Below are positions 29,847 through 39,627 of a stretch of DNA of 64,000 nt, piece by piece (within the stretch, counting starts at the first letter, position 1; every line of letters starts with the position of its first letter). The DNA comes from Mycoplana dimorpha (GTDB lineage Bacteria > Pseudomonadota > Alphaproteobacteria > Rhizobiales > Rhizobiaceae), in NCBI RefSeq assembly GCF_003046475.1, contig NZ_PZZZ01000007.1, positions 62,001 to 126,000 on the forward strand. The letters run 5' to 3'. The notes beneath the pieces are model-generated. The model was not told the DNA's origin, did not search any database, and saw only the letters and a list, made by a program, of their open reading frames with translations. The translations under genes were made by a program, and so were the position numbers.

Positions 29847-29947
29847 TCATTTCGTGGCGGCTTGTCAGCCTGTAAGGTCAACATTCGGCTGGCATGCGCG
29901 CTAGGCGCGCGTCGGCCGCAATCAGAACCTGGCATCTGGAGACGATC

Positions 29948-30961
29948 ATGGGCGTTGTCAAATCCCCCGAAACAGGCCTGGACGAAAAGGCCGTGATCGC
30001 CGCCGCCGAGCGGGCGCTCGCCGACATCGCGCTGGTGCGGAAGGAAGTGGGCAAGGTGATCTTCGGCCAGGAAAGCGTGGTCGAGCAGACGATGCTTGCC
30101 ATTCTCTCCGGCGGCCACGCGCTGCTCGTCGGCGTGCCGGGGCTGGCCAAGACGAAGCTCGTCGCGACGCTCGGCACCGTGCTCGGCCTGGAGTCCAGCC
30201 GCGTCCAGTTCACGCCGGACCTGATGCCCTCCGATATCCTCGGCTCGGAAGTGATGGACCAGGACGAAAACGGCAAGCGCTCCTTCCGCTTCGTGCCGGG
30301 TCCGATCTTCACGCAGCTGCTGATGGCCGACGAGATCAACCGCGCCTCGCCGCGCACCCAGTCGGCCCTGCTGCAGGCGATGCAGGAATACCATGTCACG
30401 GTCGCCGGCCGCGCCAACGACCTGCCGCGGCCCTTCCACGTTCTCGCGACGCAGAACCCGCTTGAACAGGAGGGAACCTATCCCCTCCCCGAGGCGCAGC
30501 TCGACCGCTTCCTGCTGCAGGTGGATGTGAACTATCCGGACCTAGCCGCCGAGCGGAGGATCCTGCTCGAGACGACCGGTGTCACCGAAGCGCATGCCGG
30601 CCAGGCCATCACGGCCGGACGCCTGCAGGAAATCCAGACGCTGATCCGGCAGATACCGATCGGCGAGACGGTGCTCGACGCGATCCTCGCGCTCGTGCGC
30701 TCCGCCCGCCCCGGCAACGGCAATTCCACGACCGATAAGCAGGTGGCCTGGGGCCCCGGCCCGCGTGCGGGCCAGGCGCTGATGCTCTGCGCCCGGGCGC
30801 GCGCGCTCTACGAGGGCCGGCTCGCCCCGTCGGTCGACGACGTGCTGGCGCTGGCCGAGCCGGTGCTGCAGCACCGCATGGCATTGACCTTCTCCGCCCG
30901 CGCCGAAGGCATTTCGGTGCGCGACGTGGTCGCCTCGCTCGTGAGCCAGGCTCGCGGCTGA
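29948..30961 (+). CDS. MoxR family AAA+ ATPase
   Basis: A 337-residue AAA+ ATPase of the MoxR group, which act as chaperones that mature proteins with VWA domains. Walker A appears as GVPGLAKTK (about 62-70), Walker B as LLMADEINRASPRTQSALLQAM (about 125-146), and sensor 1 as LATQNPLEQEGTYPLPEAQLDRF (about 169-191). The ATG at 29948 is chosen by family alignment; the frame opens 18 codons earlier. It is followed by DUF58, DUF4159 and VWA-like membrane genes with short gaps, the standard MoxR-DUF58-Bat layout. Confidence 0.93.
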   Translation: MGVVKSPETGLDEKAVIAAAERALADIALVRKEVGKVIFGQESVVEQTMLAILSGGHALLVGVPGLAKTKLVATLGTVLGLESSRVQFTPDLMPSDILGSEVMDQDENGKRSFRFVPGPIFTQLLMADEINRASPRTQSALLQAMQEYHVTVAGRANDLPRPFHVLATQNPLEQEGTYPLPEAQLDRFLLQVDVNYPDLAAERRILLETTGVTEAHAGQAITAGRLQEIQTLIRQIPIGETVLDAILALVRSARPGNGNSTTDKQVAWGPGPRAGQALMLCARARALYEGRLAPSVDDVLALAEPVLQHRMALTFSARAEGISVRDVVASLVSQARG

Positions 30962-30975
30962 CGGGAGGGCGCCCC

Positions 30976-31899
30976 ATGGCCGCCATCGGCGAGATCGTCC
31001 GACGCACACCGACACCCGAAGTGCTTTCGCGGGCACAGGCGCGCGCAGCGCTGATGCCAGACTGCCTGGTGGAGGCGCGTCGCCTCGCCAACACGGTGAT
31101 CGCCGGCTGGCACGGGCGGCGCAAGCGCGGCATCGGCGAGAACTTCTGGCAGTTCCGGCCCTATGTGACCGGCGAGAGCCTGTCGCGGATCGATTGGCGA
31201 CGCTCCGCGCGCGACGACCACACCTATGTCCGCGACCGCGAATGGGAGGCGGCGCACACGATCTGGCTCTGGGCCGATCTGTCGCCGTCGATGATGTACA
31301 AGTCCGCGCTCGGAACGGTGTCGAAGGAGAGCCGCGCGCTGGTAATCCTGCTGGCACTCGCCGAAATCCTGGCACGCTCGGGCGAGCGGATTGGCTGCCC
31401 CGGCGTGATGGAACCGGTCGCCGCCCGCAATGCGGCCGAACGGCTCGCCACCGCCCTTTCCCACAGCACGCTTGCCGACGACGGGCTGCCGCGGACCGAG
31501 ATGATCCGCGGATCGAGCGACATCGTGTTGATCGGCGATTTCCTTGATCCGCCCGATGCGGTCATGGAGCGGCTTGGGCCGCTGGCAAGACGCGGCCTGC
31601 GCGGTCACGTCGTCGAGGTCGCCGATCCCGCGGAGGAACTCTTCCCCTATGCCGGCCGCACCGAGTTCACCGATCCGGAATCCGGCCAGAAACTGACGGC
31701 CGGCCGGGCCGAGACGCTGAAGGATGATTATTCCCGCGCCTATCAGGCGCGCCGCGCCACGCTCGCCGATGGCCTGCGCCATCTCGGCTGGAGCTTCGTC
31801 GCCCATCGCACCGATCGCCTCGCCTCCGAGGCGCTGGTCGCCGTGCACATGTATCTTTCCGGCCTGCCGGCGCTAAGGGCCGCGGAGGCGCATCGATGA
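30976..31899 (+). CDS. DUF58 domain protein
   Basis: A 307-residue DUF58 protein, usual partner of MoxR ATPases. The hallmark RRKRGIGENFWQFRPYVTGESLSRIDWRRSAR block lies about 48-79; the following EWEAAHTIWLWADLSPSMMY (about 90-109) is the VWA-like start, with DLSPSM keeping the DxSxS pattern of a metal site. Starts 14 bases after moxR; its TGA overlaps the next ATG. Likely cytoplasmic. Confidence 0.9.
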   Translation: MAAIGEIVRRTPTPEVLSRAQARAALMPDCLVEARRLANTVIAGWHGRRKRGIGENFWQFRPYVTGESLSRIDWRRSARDDHTYVRDREWEAAHTIWLWADLSPSMMYKSALGTVSKESRALVILLALAEILARSGERIGCPGVMEPVAARNAAERLATALSHSTLADDGLPRTEMIRGSSDIVLIGDFLDPPDAVMERLGPLARRGLRGHVVEVADPAEELFPYAGRTEFTDPESGQKLTAGRAETLKDDYSRAYQARRATLADGLRHLGWSFVAHRTDRLASEALVAVHMYLSGLPALRAAEAHR

Positions 31900-34712
31900 G
31901 CGCCCTCGCCTTCGCTTCGCCCGCGGTGCTCGCCGCGCTCGTCCTGCTGCCGGCGATCTGGTGGCTGCTGCGGCTGACCCCGCCGCGGCCGGTGGTCGAG
32001 GTCTTCCCGCCATTCCGTATCCTTGCCTCGATCCTGAAGCGCGAGGAAACCCCGGCCCGCAGCCCATGGTGGCTGACGCTGCTGCGCATGCTGATGGCCG
32101 CCGCCATCATCCTCGCGATCGCCGATCCCGTCCTCAATCCGCGGGCCAACACGCTTTCCGCCTCCGGTCCGCTCGTGCTGGTGATCGACAACAGCTGGGC
32201 TGCGGCCGCGGACTGGCAGCGGCGTGTCGACACTGCAACCGCGCTGATCGACGATGCGGCAGTGCGCGACGTGCCGATCTCTCTGGTCTTCACAGCCGAA
32301 CGTCACAACGATGCCGTACCGATCGACGCGGCCACCGCCCGCACCAGGCTGGCGGCGAGCCAGGCCCGACCCCTGCCGGCCGACCGCGCGGGCGCCGTGG
32401 CGGCGCTGAAAACGGCGCTGGCCGGCACCGCCCCGGGCACGCTGGCCTTTCTGTCCGACGGCATCGCCGCCGGCGAGCGCGACGACACGCTCGCGGCGCT
32501 GCAGGGCTTGCAGCCTGCCGAGCTGCGCCTGATCGAAGGCGACGGCCGGGGCGCGGTGGCGCTCACCGATGCCAACAACGAGGCCGAAGCGATGACGGTG
32601 ACCGCAAGTCGGCTTTCTGCGAGCGGGGCCCGCACGCTGGCGCTCACCGCCCACGACTCCCGCGGCCGGCCGATCGGCAACGGCACACTCGCCTTCAGGG
32701 CCGGCGAGACGACGGCGGCCGGCAGCATCGCCGCCCCCTTCGAGCTGCGCAACGATTTTGCCCAGGTCACCGTCGACGGCCTTGCGACGGCAGGCGCCAC
32801 CCATCTGCTCGACGACGGTTTCCGCCGCAGGCGGGTCGCCTTCCTGAGCGGCGAGACGCACGACCCCAGCCAGCCGCTGCTGTCGCCGCTGCACTACATT
32901 GAAAAGGCGCTCGCCCCCTATTCCGAGCTCGTCAGGCCCGGCGTCGCCGACCTGGCCACGGCTATCCCCGAGCTTCTGGAGCAGCGGCCCTCGGTGCTGA
33001 TCATGGCCGACATCGGCCGCCTCCCGGAGGAGACATACGCTCCGGTCAAGAAATGGCTCGAGGCCGGTGGCATGCTGATCCGCTTCGCCGGACCCCGGCT
33101 CGCGGCGGCCCCTGCAGACGATCCGCTGGTGCCGGTAATGCTGCGCAAGGGCGAGCGTGCGCTGGACGGCGCGCTGTCCTGGTCCGAGCCGCAGCCGCTC
33201 GCCGACTATCCGCCGGCCAGTCCCTTTGCCGGTATGCGCCGCCCCGAAGGCGTGCTCGTGAAGCGTCAGGTGCTGGCCGAACCGACGCCGGACCTGCCGG
33301 AGCGGACCTGGGCCAGCCTTGCCGACGGCACGCCGCTGGTGACGACCGGCAAGGTCGGCGCCGGCCGCATCGTCCTGTTCCACGTCAGCGCCGAGACCAG
33401 TTGGTCCAACCTGCCGCTCTCCGGCGATTTCGTCGAGATGCTGCGCCGGAGCGTGCAGCTTTCTCGCGGCGGCGGCGTAGCTGCGAGCGGCGACGCGAAG
33501 GGCCAGCGCCTGCCGCCGTACCGGCTGCTGACCGCGGTCGGCACCCTGTCCGCCGACACCGGCGAAGCCAAGCCGCTCGATCCGGCGGCGGCCGACAGGG
33601 GCCCGGCCACGGCGGACAATCCGCCCGGGCTTTACGGCTCTCAGGAGGGCTTCGTCGCCCACAACCTCTTCCCGCCGAAGCAGGTCCTAGCGCCCCTTCC
33701 GACCGCTGCAGACCTCGCGCTCGTCCACGAGAACCTCGTCGATCAGGTGGCGAAGTCGTTGAAGCCCGCGCTTCTCCTGATCGCAACGCTGCTGCTCATC
33801 GCCGATTGCCTGATCGTCCTGTTCATGAATGGCGCTTTCGCGCGCAGGCTCGCCCGGCCTCCGGCACGCGGTGCGGCAGCGACTTTCGCGGTAGTCACCC
33901 TGTCGGTCGGACTGCTCGCCCTCTCGTCAGGGTCGGCGCTCGCCGACGATTCAAAGCCCGGCGACGACAAGCTGCTGGCCCGGCTGGACACGACCCACCT
34001 CGCCTATGTCGTCACCGGCGAGAGCGATGTGGACCATATCTCCGAGCGGGGGCTTGTCGGCCTCACCGAATTCCTCACCTACCGGACCACGCTGGAGCCC
34101 GGCGAGCCGGTCGGCGTCGACATCGCGACCGACGAACTCGCCGTCTTTCCGCTGCTCTACTGGCCGGTGAGCGCCAGCGCGGCAATGCCGAGCCCGGCCG
34201 CGATCAGCCGCATCGACGCCTACATGCGCAACGGCGGCACCGTGCTTTTCGATACGCGCGATCAGTTCTCGGCGCTCGACAACAGTGTGGCGGCAAGCCC
34301 AAACACGCAGCGCCTGCGCGACATTCTCGCCAACCTGGACATACCGCCGCTGGAACCGGTGCCCCCGGATCACGTGCTGACGAAATCCTTCTACCTGCTT
34401 GCGAATTTCCCCGGACGCTACACCGGCAGCCCGCTATGGGTGCAGGCCGATTTTGACGAGAAGGCCGATCCGAACCGGCCCGCGCGCGCCGGCGACGGCG
34501 TGAGCCCGATCATGATCACCGGCAACGACTTCGCCGGTGCCTGGGCGATCGACGACAGCGGCGCGCCGCTTCTGCCGACCGTTCCGCCCGATGAGATGCA
34601 GCGCGAGCATGCGTTCCGCTCCGGCGTGAACATCATGATGTACATGCTGACCGGCAACTACAAGGCCGACCAGGTGCACGTGCCGGCACTGCTCGAAAGA
34701 CTGGGACAGTGA
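31896..34712 (+). CDS. BatA-like membrane protein fused to a DUF4159 domain
   Basis: A 938-residue membrane protein. Residues 1-90 are a BatA/aerotolerance N-terminus with two membrane segments (FASPAVLAALVLLPAIWWLL, then LLRMLMAAAIILAIADPVL). Next is a VWA-like region starting LVLVIDNSWAA, where the second metal-site Ser is replaced by Ala, so the site looks degenerate. After about residue 620 come two more membrane segments, the second ending SGSALADDSKPG like an internal signal peptide, then a DUF4159 domain (about 690-938). The reading is of two proteins fused into one. Overlaps the DUF58 gene by 4 bases. Confidence 0.85.
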   Translation: MSALAFASPAVLAALVLLPAIWWLLRLTPPRPVVEVFPPFRILASILKREETPARSPWWLTLLRMLMAAAIILAIADPVLNPRANTLSASGPLVLVIDNSWAAAADWQRRVDTATALIDDAAVRDVPISLVFTAERHNDAVPIDAATARTRLAASQARPLPADRAGAVAALKTALAGTAPGTLAFLSDGIAAGERDDTLAALQGLQPAELRLIEGDGRGAVALTDANNEAEAMTVTASRLSASGARTLALTAHDSRGRPIGNGTLAFRAGETTAAGSIAAPFELRNDFAQVTVDGLATAGATHLLDDGFRRRRVAFLSGETHDPSQPLLSPLHYIEKALAPYSELVRPGVADLATAIPELLEQRPSVLIMADIGRLPEETYAPVKKWLEAGGMLIRFAGPRLAAAPADDPLVPVMLRKGERALDGALSWSEPQPLADYPPASPFAGMRRPEGVLVKRQVLAEPTPDLPERTWASLADGTPLVTTGKVGAGRIVLFHVSAETSWSNLPLSGDFVEMLRRSVQLSRGGGVAASGDAKGQRLPPYRLLTAVGTLSADTGEAKPLDPAAADRGPATADNPPGLYGSQEGFVAHNLFPPKQVLAPLPTAADLALVHENLVDQVAKSLKPALLLIATLLLIADCLIVLFMNGAFARRLARPPARGAAATFAVVTLSVGLLALSSGSALADDSKPGDDKLLARLDTTHLAYVVTGESDVDHISERGLVGLTEFLTYRTTLEPGEPVGVDIATDELAVFPLLYWPVSASAAMPSPAAISRIDAYMRNGGTVLFDTRDQFSALDNSVAASPNTQRLRDILANLDIPPLEPVPPDHVLTKSFYLLANFPGRYTGSPLWVQADFDEKADPNRPARAGDGVSPIMITGNDFAGAWAIDDSGAPLLPTVPPDEMQREHAFRSGVNIMMYMLTGNYKADQVHVPALLERLGQ

Positions 34713-34713
34713 C

Positions 34714-36783
34714 ATGAGCATCGCATTCTCGCCGCTTCTTCCCTGGTACGCCATCGCTGCGCTGGCCGCGGCCGCTCTTGCACTTTCTGCCTTCGGCCTG
34801 TGGCGGGGCGTACGGGGAGCAGCGCTGCGCGCTGCGGCTCTCGCGCTGCTGGTTCTTGCCCTCGCCAATCCGGTCGTCATGCGCGAGGAGCGCGAGCCGC
34901 TGCCGACGGTCGTCGCCGTCGTCGTCGACCGCAGCCAGAGCCAGCAGAACGCCGACCGGACGGCGATGACGGACAAGGCGCTGGCCGAGTTGAAGGATCG
35001 GCTTGCCCGCTATCCCCGCATCGAGCCGCGCATCGTCGAGGCCGGGAACGATCCCGAATCCGATACGCCCTCCACCCGCCTCTTCGACGCGCTCACGGCA
35101 GCACTCGCCGACGTGCCGCCCGCCCGCGTCGGCGGCGCCATCCTTTTGACCGACGGGCAGGTGCACGACATCCCCGATCCCGCCGCCTTCTCCAGCTTCA
35201 ACGCGCCGGTCCACGCGCTGATCACCGGTCGGCCCGACGAGTTCGACCGCCGCATCGAGGTCTTGAGCGCACCGCGCTTCGGCATCGTCGGCGAACAGCA
35301 GGAACTGAAGTTCCGAGTCGTCGACGACGGCAGGTCGCCGGGTACGGCGGCGCACGTGACGATCCGTCTGAACGGCAACGAGATCGCCTCGGAAACGGCC
35401 ACGCCAGGCGCCGAGATCCCCTTCCGCTTCACCGTGCCCCGCGGCGGCAGCAACGTGCTGGAATTCGCGGTCGACCCGGTCCCGGGCGAGATCACCACCG
35501 TCAACAACCGCGCCGTCCACCTGATCGATGGCATCCGCGAGAACCTGCGCGTACTGCTGGTCTCCGGTGAACCGCACGCCGGCGAGCGCGCCTGGCGCAA
35601 TCTCCTGAAATCGGACACCGCGATCGATCTCGTCCACTTCACCATCCTGCGGCCGCCGGAAAAGCAGGACGGCACGCCGATCAACGAACTCTCCCTGATC
35701 GCCTTCCCGACGCGCGAACTCTTCGTCGACAAGATCAAGGAATTCGACCTGATCATCTTCGACCGCTACCAGCACCGCGGCGTGCTGCCGATCCTCTATT
35801 ACGACAACATCGCCCAATATGTGGAAAACGGCGGGGCGCTGCTGATCGCAGCCGGCCCGGAGCATGCCGGCCCCGATTCCATCGCCTATACGCCGCTGTC
35901 GGTCGTGCTTCCGGCAACCCCGACCGGCGTGGTGAACGAGAAGGCCTTCTACCCGCGGCTGTCGGCGGAGGGCAAGAAGCACCCCGTGACGCGCGGACTG
36001 GAAGGCGCGCTCGATGAACCGCCGCACTGGGGCCGCTGGTTCCGCACCGTCGACGTCGCCCCGCCGCAGGGCAACGTCGTGATGGAAGGCGCGGACGGCA
36101 AGCCGCTGCTGGTCCTGAGCCGCCACGGCAAGGGCCGCGTCGCCATGCTTCTGTCGGACCAGGGCTGGCTTTGGGCGCGCGGCTTCGAGGGCGGCGGCCC
36201 GCATGTCTCGCTCTATCGCCGCACCGCCCACTGGCTGATGCAGGAGCCGGCGCTCGAGGAAGAGGCCCTGACCGCACGCGCCTTCGGGCGCACGCTACAG
36301 ATCAACCGGCAGACGATCAAGGATGCGCCGGGCCCGGCGATGATGAAGCTGCCCTCGGGCAAGACGATCCCCGTCGAATTGAAGCCGGACGAGCCGGGGC
36401 TCTACCGCGCCGAGGTCAAGACGACGGAAACGGGCCTGTTCGAGATCGAGAATGACGGGCTTACGGCGCTCGTGCATGTCGGCGCGGTCGATGCGCCGGA
36501 GTTCAAGGCGACGATTTCGACCACGGAGAAACTTCAGCCGCTGGCGGAGGCGACGAAGGGCGTGGTGCGCCGGCTCGCGGATGCCGGCGGCAGTCTCGAC
36601 GTGCCGCCGCTTCTGCCGGTTTCAGGCTCGGTGCGCGCGGCCGATCCGCAGCGCCTGTCCTTGCGCATGACAAACGAAACCGTGCTTAAGGGCGTCGACA
36701 ACCTGCCGCTGTTTGCCGGCTTCGCCGGCGTCGGTCTGCTGCTCCTGGCGCTGTCGGCAACCTGGTATCGGGAAGGCCGATAG
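34714..36783 (+). CDS. Large membrane protein with VWA-like and glutamine-amidotransferase-like regions
   Basis: A 689-residue protein: two N-terminal membrane segments (about 8-60), then a VWA-like domain starting VVAVVVDRSQSQQNADRT (about 68-85), where DRSQS keeps the DxSxS metal motif, a periplasmic beta-rich region, a segment with YVENGGALLIAAGPEH (about 369-384) that resembles class I amidotransferase-like domains of Bat-operon proteins, and a C-terminal membrane segment (LFAGFAGVGLLLLALSATW). It begins 1 base after the DUF4159 gene and ends the MoxR operon. Function unknown; envelope-associated metallo-protein complex is an inference. Confidence 0.8.
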   Translation: MSIAFSPLLPWYAIAALAAAALALSAFGLWRGVRGAALRAAALALLVLALANPVVMREEREPLPTVVAVVVDRSQSQQNADRTAMTDKALAELKDRLARYPRIEPRIVEAGNDPESDTPSTRLFDALTAALADVPPARVGGAILLTDGQVHDIPDPAAFSSFNAPVHALITGRPDEFDRRIEVLSAPRFGIVGEQQELKFRVVDDGRSPGTAAHVTIRLNGNEIASETATPGAEIPFRFTVPRGGSNVLEFAVDPVPGEITTVNNRAVHLIDGIRENLRVLLVSGEPHAGERAWRNLLKSDTAIDLVHFTILRPPEKQDGTPINELSLIAFPTRELFVDKIKEFDLIIFDRYQHRGVLPILYYDNIAQYVENGGALLIAAGPEHAGPDSIAYTPLSVVLPATPTGVVNEKAFYPRLSAEGKKHPVTRGLEGALDEPPHWGRWFRTVDVAPPQGNVVMEGADGKPLLVLSRHGKGRVAMLLSDQGWLWARGFEGGGPHVSLYRRTAHWLMQEPALEEEALTARAFGRTLQINRQTIKDAPGPAMMKLPSGKTIPVELKPDEPGLYRAEVKTTETGLFEIENDGLTALVHVGAVDAPEFKATISTTEKLQPLAEATKGVVRRLADAGGSLDVPPLLPVSGSVRAADPQRLSLRMTNETVLKGVDNLPLFAGFAGVGLLLLALSATWYREGR

Positions 36784-36925
36784 GCTCCCCCCTACCACCG
36801 GCGCGACTTGAGACTTGGGCCGTGGCGCGGCACCGACAAACGCTGCCCGCTTCGTCCGTTCGATCCTGCGACCTTGGCAAGAACGCCACCTCGGCTTACA
36901 ATCCCAGGAACGTGTGGAGGCAGCG

Positions 36926-37726
36926 ATGACATCATCCTTCAACGTCCACGACGCGACCGGCTATGAACAGATCATGGGCCGCTGGAGCCGAAGGCTGGCC
37001 CCGCCATTCATCGACTTCGCCGGCCTTGCCGCCGGCGAAAGGATTCTGGAGGTCGGGTGCGGCACCGGCAGCCTGACCCTGGCGCTCGCCAGCAACCCAA
37101 CCCTCGGCAAGATCGTCGCAATCGATTATTCGCCGGTCTTCGTCGAGGCGACGGCGCGGCGCAACACCGATCCGCGCATCGAGGTGCAACAGGCTGATGC
37201 CTGCGCCCTGCCCTTCCAGGGCGGCTCGTTCGATCGCGCCCTGGCGCTTCTCGTGCTGCACTTCGTCCCGGAAGCGGAAAAGGCGATTGCCGAGATGCGG
37301 CGCGTCGTGCGGCCGGGCGGCGTGGTGGCGGCAGCCGTGTGGGATCATCTCGGGGGCATGCCCGGCATGCGCATGATGGTCGACACCGTGGCGGCCCTTA
37401 GCGAAGCCGGACGCCGGCTGCGCGCTCGCTATTGCTTCCAGCCGATGATGCAGCCGGGCGAAATGAAAAAGGCATTCGTGGCGCAGGGCCTGTCGGACGT
37501 CGCGGAGACCCAATTGATGATCCGCATGGATTACCGCGACTTCGACGACTACTGGACGCCGATCGCCGCGGGCGAAGGGCCGCTCGGGGCGTATATGGCG
37601 GCACTCGAGGCAAGCGAACGCGAACGCACCGAGGCCGCGGTGCGCGACGCCTACGAGGCCGGTCGGCCGGATGGTCCAAGATCCTTTGCGAACGTCGCCT
37701 GGGCCTGCCGCGGCATCGTGTCCTGA
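36926..37726 (+). CDS. Class I SAM-dependent methyltransferase
   Basis: A 266-residue methyltransferase with the Rossmann motif ILEVGCGTGSLTLALA (about 37-52), a VVAIDYSP-like acidic loop (KIVAIDYSPVF, about 58-68) and the later LALLVLHFVPEAEKAIAEM block (about 103-121). It belongs to the UbiE/Methyltransf_11 kind. The ATG at 36926 is chosen for its GTGGAGG site; the frame opens 37 codons earlier. The substrate cannot be told. Confidence 0.85.
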   Translation: MTSSFNVHDATGYEQIMGRWSRRLAPPFIDFAGLAAGERILEVGCGTGSLTLALASNPTLGKIVAIDYSPVFVEATARRNTDPRIEVQQADACALPFQGGSFDRALALLVLHFVPEAEKAIAEMRRVVRPGGVVAAAVWDHLGGMPGMRMMVDTVAALSEAGRRLRARYCFQPMMQPGEMKKAFVAQGLSDVAETQLMIRMDYRDFDDYWTPIAAGEGPLGAYMAALEASERERTEAAVRDAYEAGRPDGPRSFANVAWACRGIVS

Positions 37727-37794
37727 AATTGGCATTCCGCCCTCGCCTCTGGCACCGAAATCGCAGTCCTTTCGGCCGCACCAATCCTACGCGA

Positions 37795-38343
37795 TCAGCC
37801 CGCTGCGGCGCGTTTTCCCGGCGCGGCGGCAACCGCCTCGTCGCTTGGCCGCCAGTGGATCGAACCCTTGAGCCGCTCATGCGTATCGACAGCGATCGGC
37901 ACGACCAGAACCCGGTTCGGGTCGACCGGACCCGGGAAGGTCAGGGCGTTATAGGCAACCTTCTCGAAGCCGAGCGGGCCATAGTAGGGCGGGTCGCCGA
38001 CGAGGATCACGGCTTCCGAGCCCTTCTCCCTTGCCGCCGCCACGGCAATTCGCACCAGTTCCCGTCCAATACCGCGGTTCTTGTGGGAGGGTCTCACGGC
38101 TAGTGGACCGAGCAGGTGCCCGTTCAACGAACCGGCCGTCACCGGCGTCATCCGCACCGAGGCGATCGTCTCGCCGCCGTCGGCACAGATGAAGGAAAGC
38201 GAGCGGTCGTGCGGGCCCTGCTCGCGGATGCGGGCAGCGGCGCGGACGTGCCGTCCGGGGCCGAACGCTTCTTCGTTGATGTGTTCGATGGCAGCGTCGT
38301 GGGACGCATCTTCGTTCAGGTAGACAAGGTCGTGCTTGTGCAT
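37795..38343 (-). CDS. GNAT family N-acetyltransferase
   Basis: A 182-residue YhbS-like GNAT. The acetyl-CoA-binding block LLGPLAVRPSHKNRGIGREL (about 80-99) contains the R/Q-x-x-G-x-G/A pattern (NRGIGREL). The later VGDPPYYGPLGFEKV (about 117-131) is the typical second half. ATG 38343 is chosen because the GNAT fold begins right after it (MHKHDLVYLNEDASHDA); the frame continues to a TTG at 38433, and neither start has a good ribosome-binding site. Substrate unknown. Confidence 0.8.
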   Translation of the reverse strand: MHKHDLVYLNEDASHDAAIEHINEEAFGPGRHVRAAARIREQGPHDRSLSFICADGGETIASVRMTPVTAGSLNGHLLGPLAVRPSHKNRGIGRELVRIAVAAAREKGSEAVILVGDPPYYGPLGFEKVAYNALTFPGPVDPNRVLVVPIAVDTHERLKGSIHWRPSDEAVAAAPGKRAAAG

Positions 38344-38597
38344 GGGAACAGGAACCGAGTGCGAGACAATAGGAGATGACTGCGCCTCAAGTGAGGCGTC
38401 GAGAGCATCAGCATCGTCGCGGGTTTCCTGCAAAGAGAATCATTCGAACCGAAATCCTGAACAAACTTGCAAGGCGGATAGCAGAAAAACCGCGCCTGTC
38501 AAAGCCGAAAACGGACTGTTCAGAAAATGACTCCTGTTCGGCCACGTTCGTTGATCCTATCTGAACGGTAGACGAGATCAGAACGAAGGAGTTCGGC

Positions 38598-39584
38598 ATG
38601 GGAAAGCTTGTGGACGGCGTCTGGCATGATGTCTGGTACGACACCGCAGCCACCAAGGGTCACTTCAAGCGGGCGGCCTCGCAGTTTCGCAACTGGATCA
38701 CACCCGACGGCGCACCCGGCCCCTCCGGCGAGGGCGGCTTCAAGGCTGAGGCCGACCGCTACCATCTCTACGTTTCGCTCGCCTGTCCGTGGGCCCACCG
38801 CACCCTGATCTTCCGCAAGCTGAAGAAGCTGGAGGACCTGATCTCGGTATCGATCGTCGATCCTGTGATGCTGTCGAAGGGCTGGGAGTTCAAGACCGAA
38901 AACGGCGGCACCGTCGATCACCTGTTCGGCGCCGAAACGCTCTGGCAGATCTACGTCAAGGCCGATCCGCACTATTCCGGCCGCGTCACCGTTCCCGTGC
39001 TCTGGGACAAGAAGCAGAACCGGATGGTCTCCAACGAATCCGCCGAGATCATCCGCATGTTCAATTCCGCCTTTGACCAGATCACCGGTTCGTGCGACGA
39101 CTACTATCCCTTGCGCCTGCGCGCCGAGATCGACGCCCTGAACGACCACATCTACGACACCGTGAACAACGGGGTCTACAAGGCGGGTTTCGCGACGACG
39201 CAGGACGCCTATGAGGAAAACGTCCTCCGCCTGTTCAAGGCGCTGGACGAGTTGGAGGAGCGCCTGTCGCAGCGGCGCTACCTGACCGGCGACCGGATCA
39301 CCGAGGCCGACTGGCGGCTGTTCACGACGCTGGTGCGCTTCGATGCGGTCTATGTCGGCCATTTCAAGTGCAACATCCGCCGCATTGGCGACTATCCGGC
39401 GCTCTCCGGCTATCTGCGCGACCTCTACCAGGTCCCCGGCATCGCCGAGACAGTCGACTTCCACCACATCAAGCAGCACTATTATCGAAGCCACCCGACG
39501 ATCAACCCGACCGGCATTGTCCCGGTCGGGCCGGCACTCGACCTCTCGGCGCCGCATGGGCGCGAGCGGCTTCGGGCTGCCTGA
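38598..39584 (+). CDS. Glutathionyl-hydroquinone reductase (Xi-class GST)
   Basis: A 328-residue Xi-class glutathione transferase of the YqjG/ECM4 family, which reduces glutathionyl-hydroquinones and related conjugates. The catalytic Cys lies in SLACPWAHRTLIFRKLKKLE (about 58-77); the family-typical VPVLWDKK (about 132-139) and SNESAEIIRMFNS (about 145-157) follow. Length is normal for the class. It has a GAAGGAG site before ATG 38598 and is divergent from the GNAT gene. Confidence 0.92.
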   Translation: MGKLVDGVWHDVWYDTAATKGHFKRAASQFRNWITPDGAPGPSGEGGFKAEADRYHLYVSLACPWAHRTLIFRKLKKLEDLISVSIVDPVMLSKGWEFKTENGGTVDHLFGAETLWQIYVKADPHYSGRVTVPVLWDKKQNRMVSNESAEIIRMFNSAFDQITGSCDDYYPLRLRAEIDALNDHIYDTVNNGVYKAGFATTQDAYEENVLRLFKALDELEERLSQRRYLTGDRITEADWRLFTTLVRFDAVYVGHFKCNIRRIGDYPALSGYLRDLYQVPGIAETVDFHHIKQHYYRSHPTINPTGIVPVGPALDLSAPHGRERLRAA

Positions 39585-39627
39585 TGCAGATCGCGTAACA
39601 CGGATTACACGCTTTCGGCAGCATGCC

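Noticed and set aside
31743-33662. A long minus-strand frame (about 640 codons) opposite the DUF58 and DUF4159 genes
   Set aside because: The plus-strand genes carry recognisable domains and overlapping starts; the antisense product is Arg/Gly-rich without any motif.
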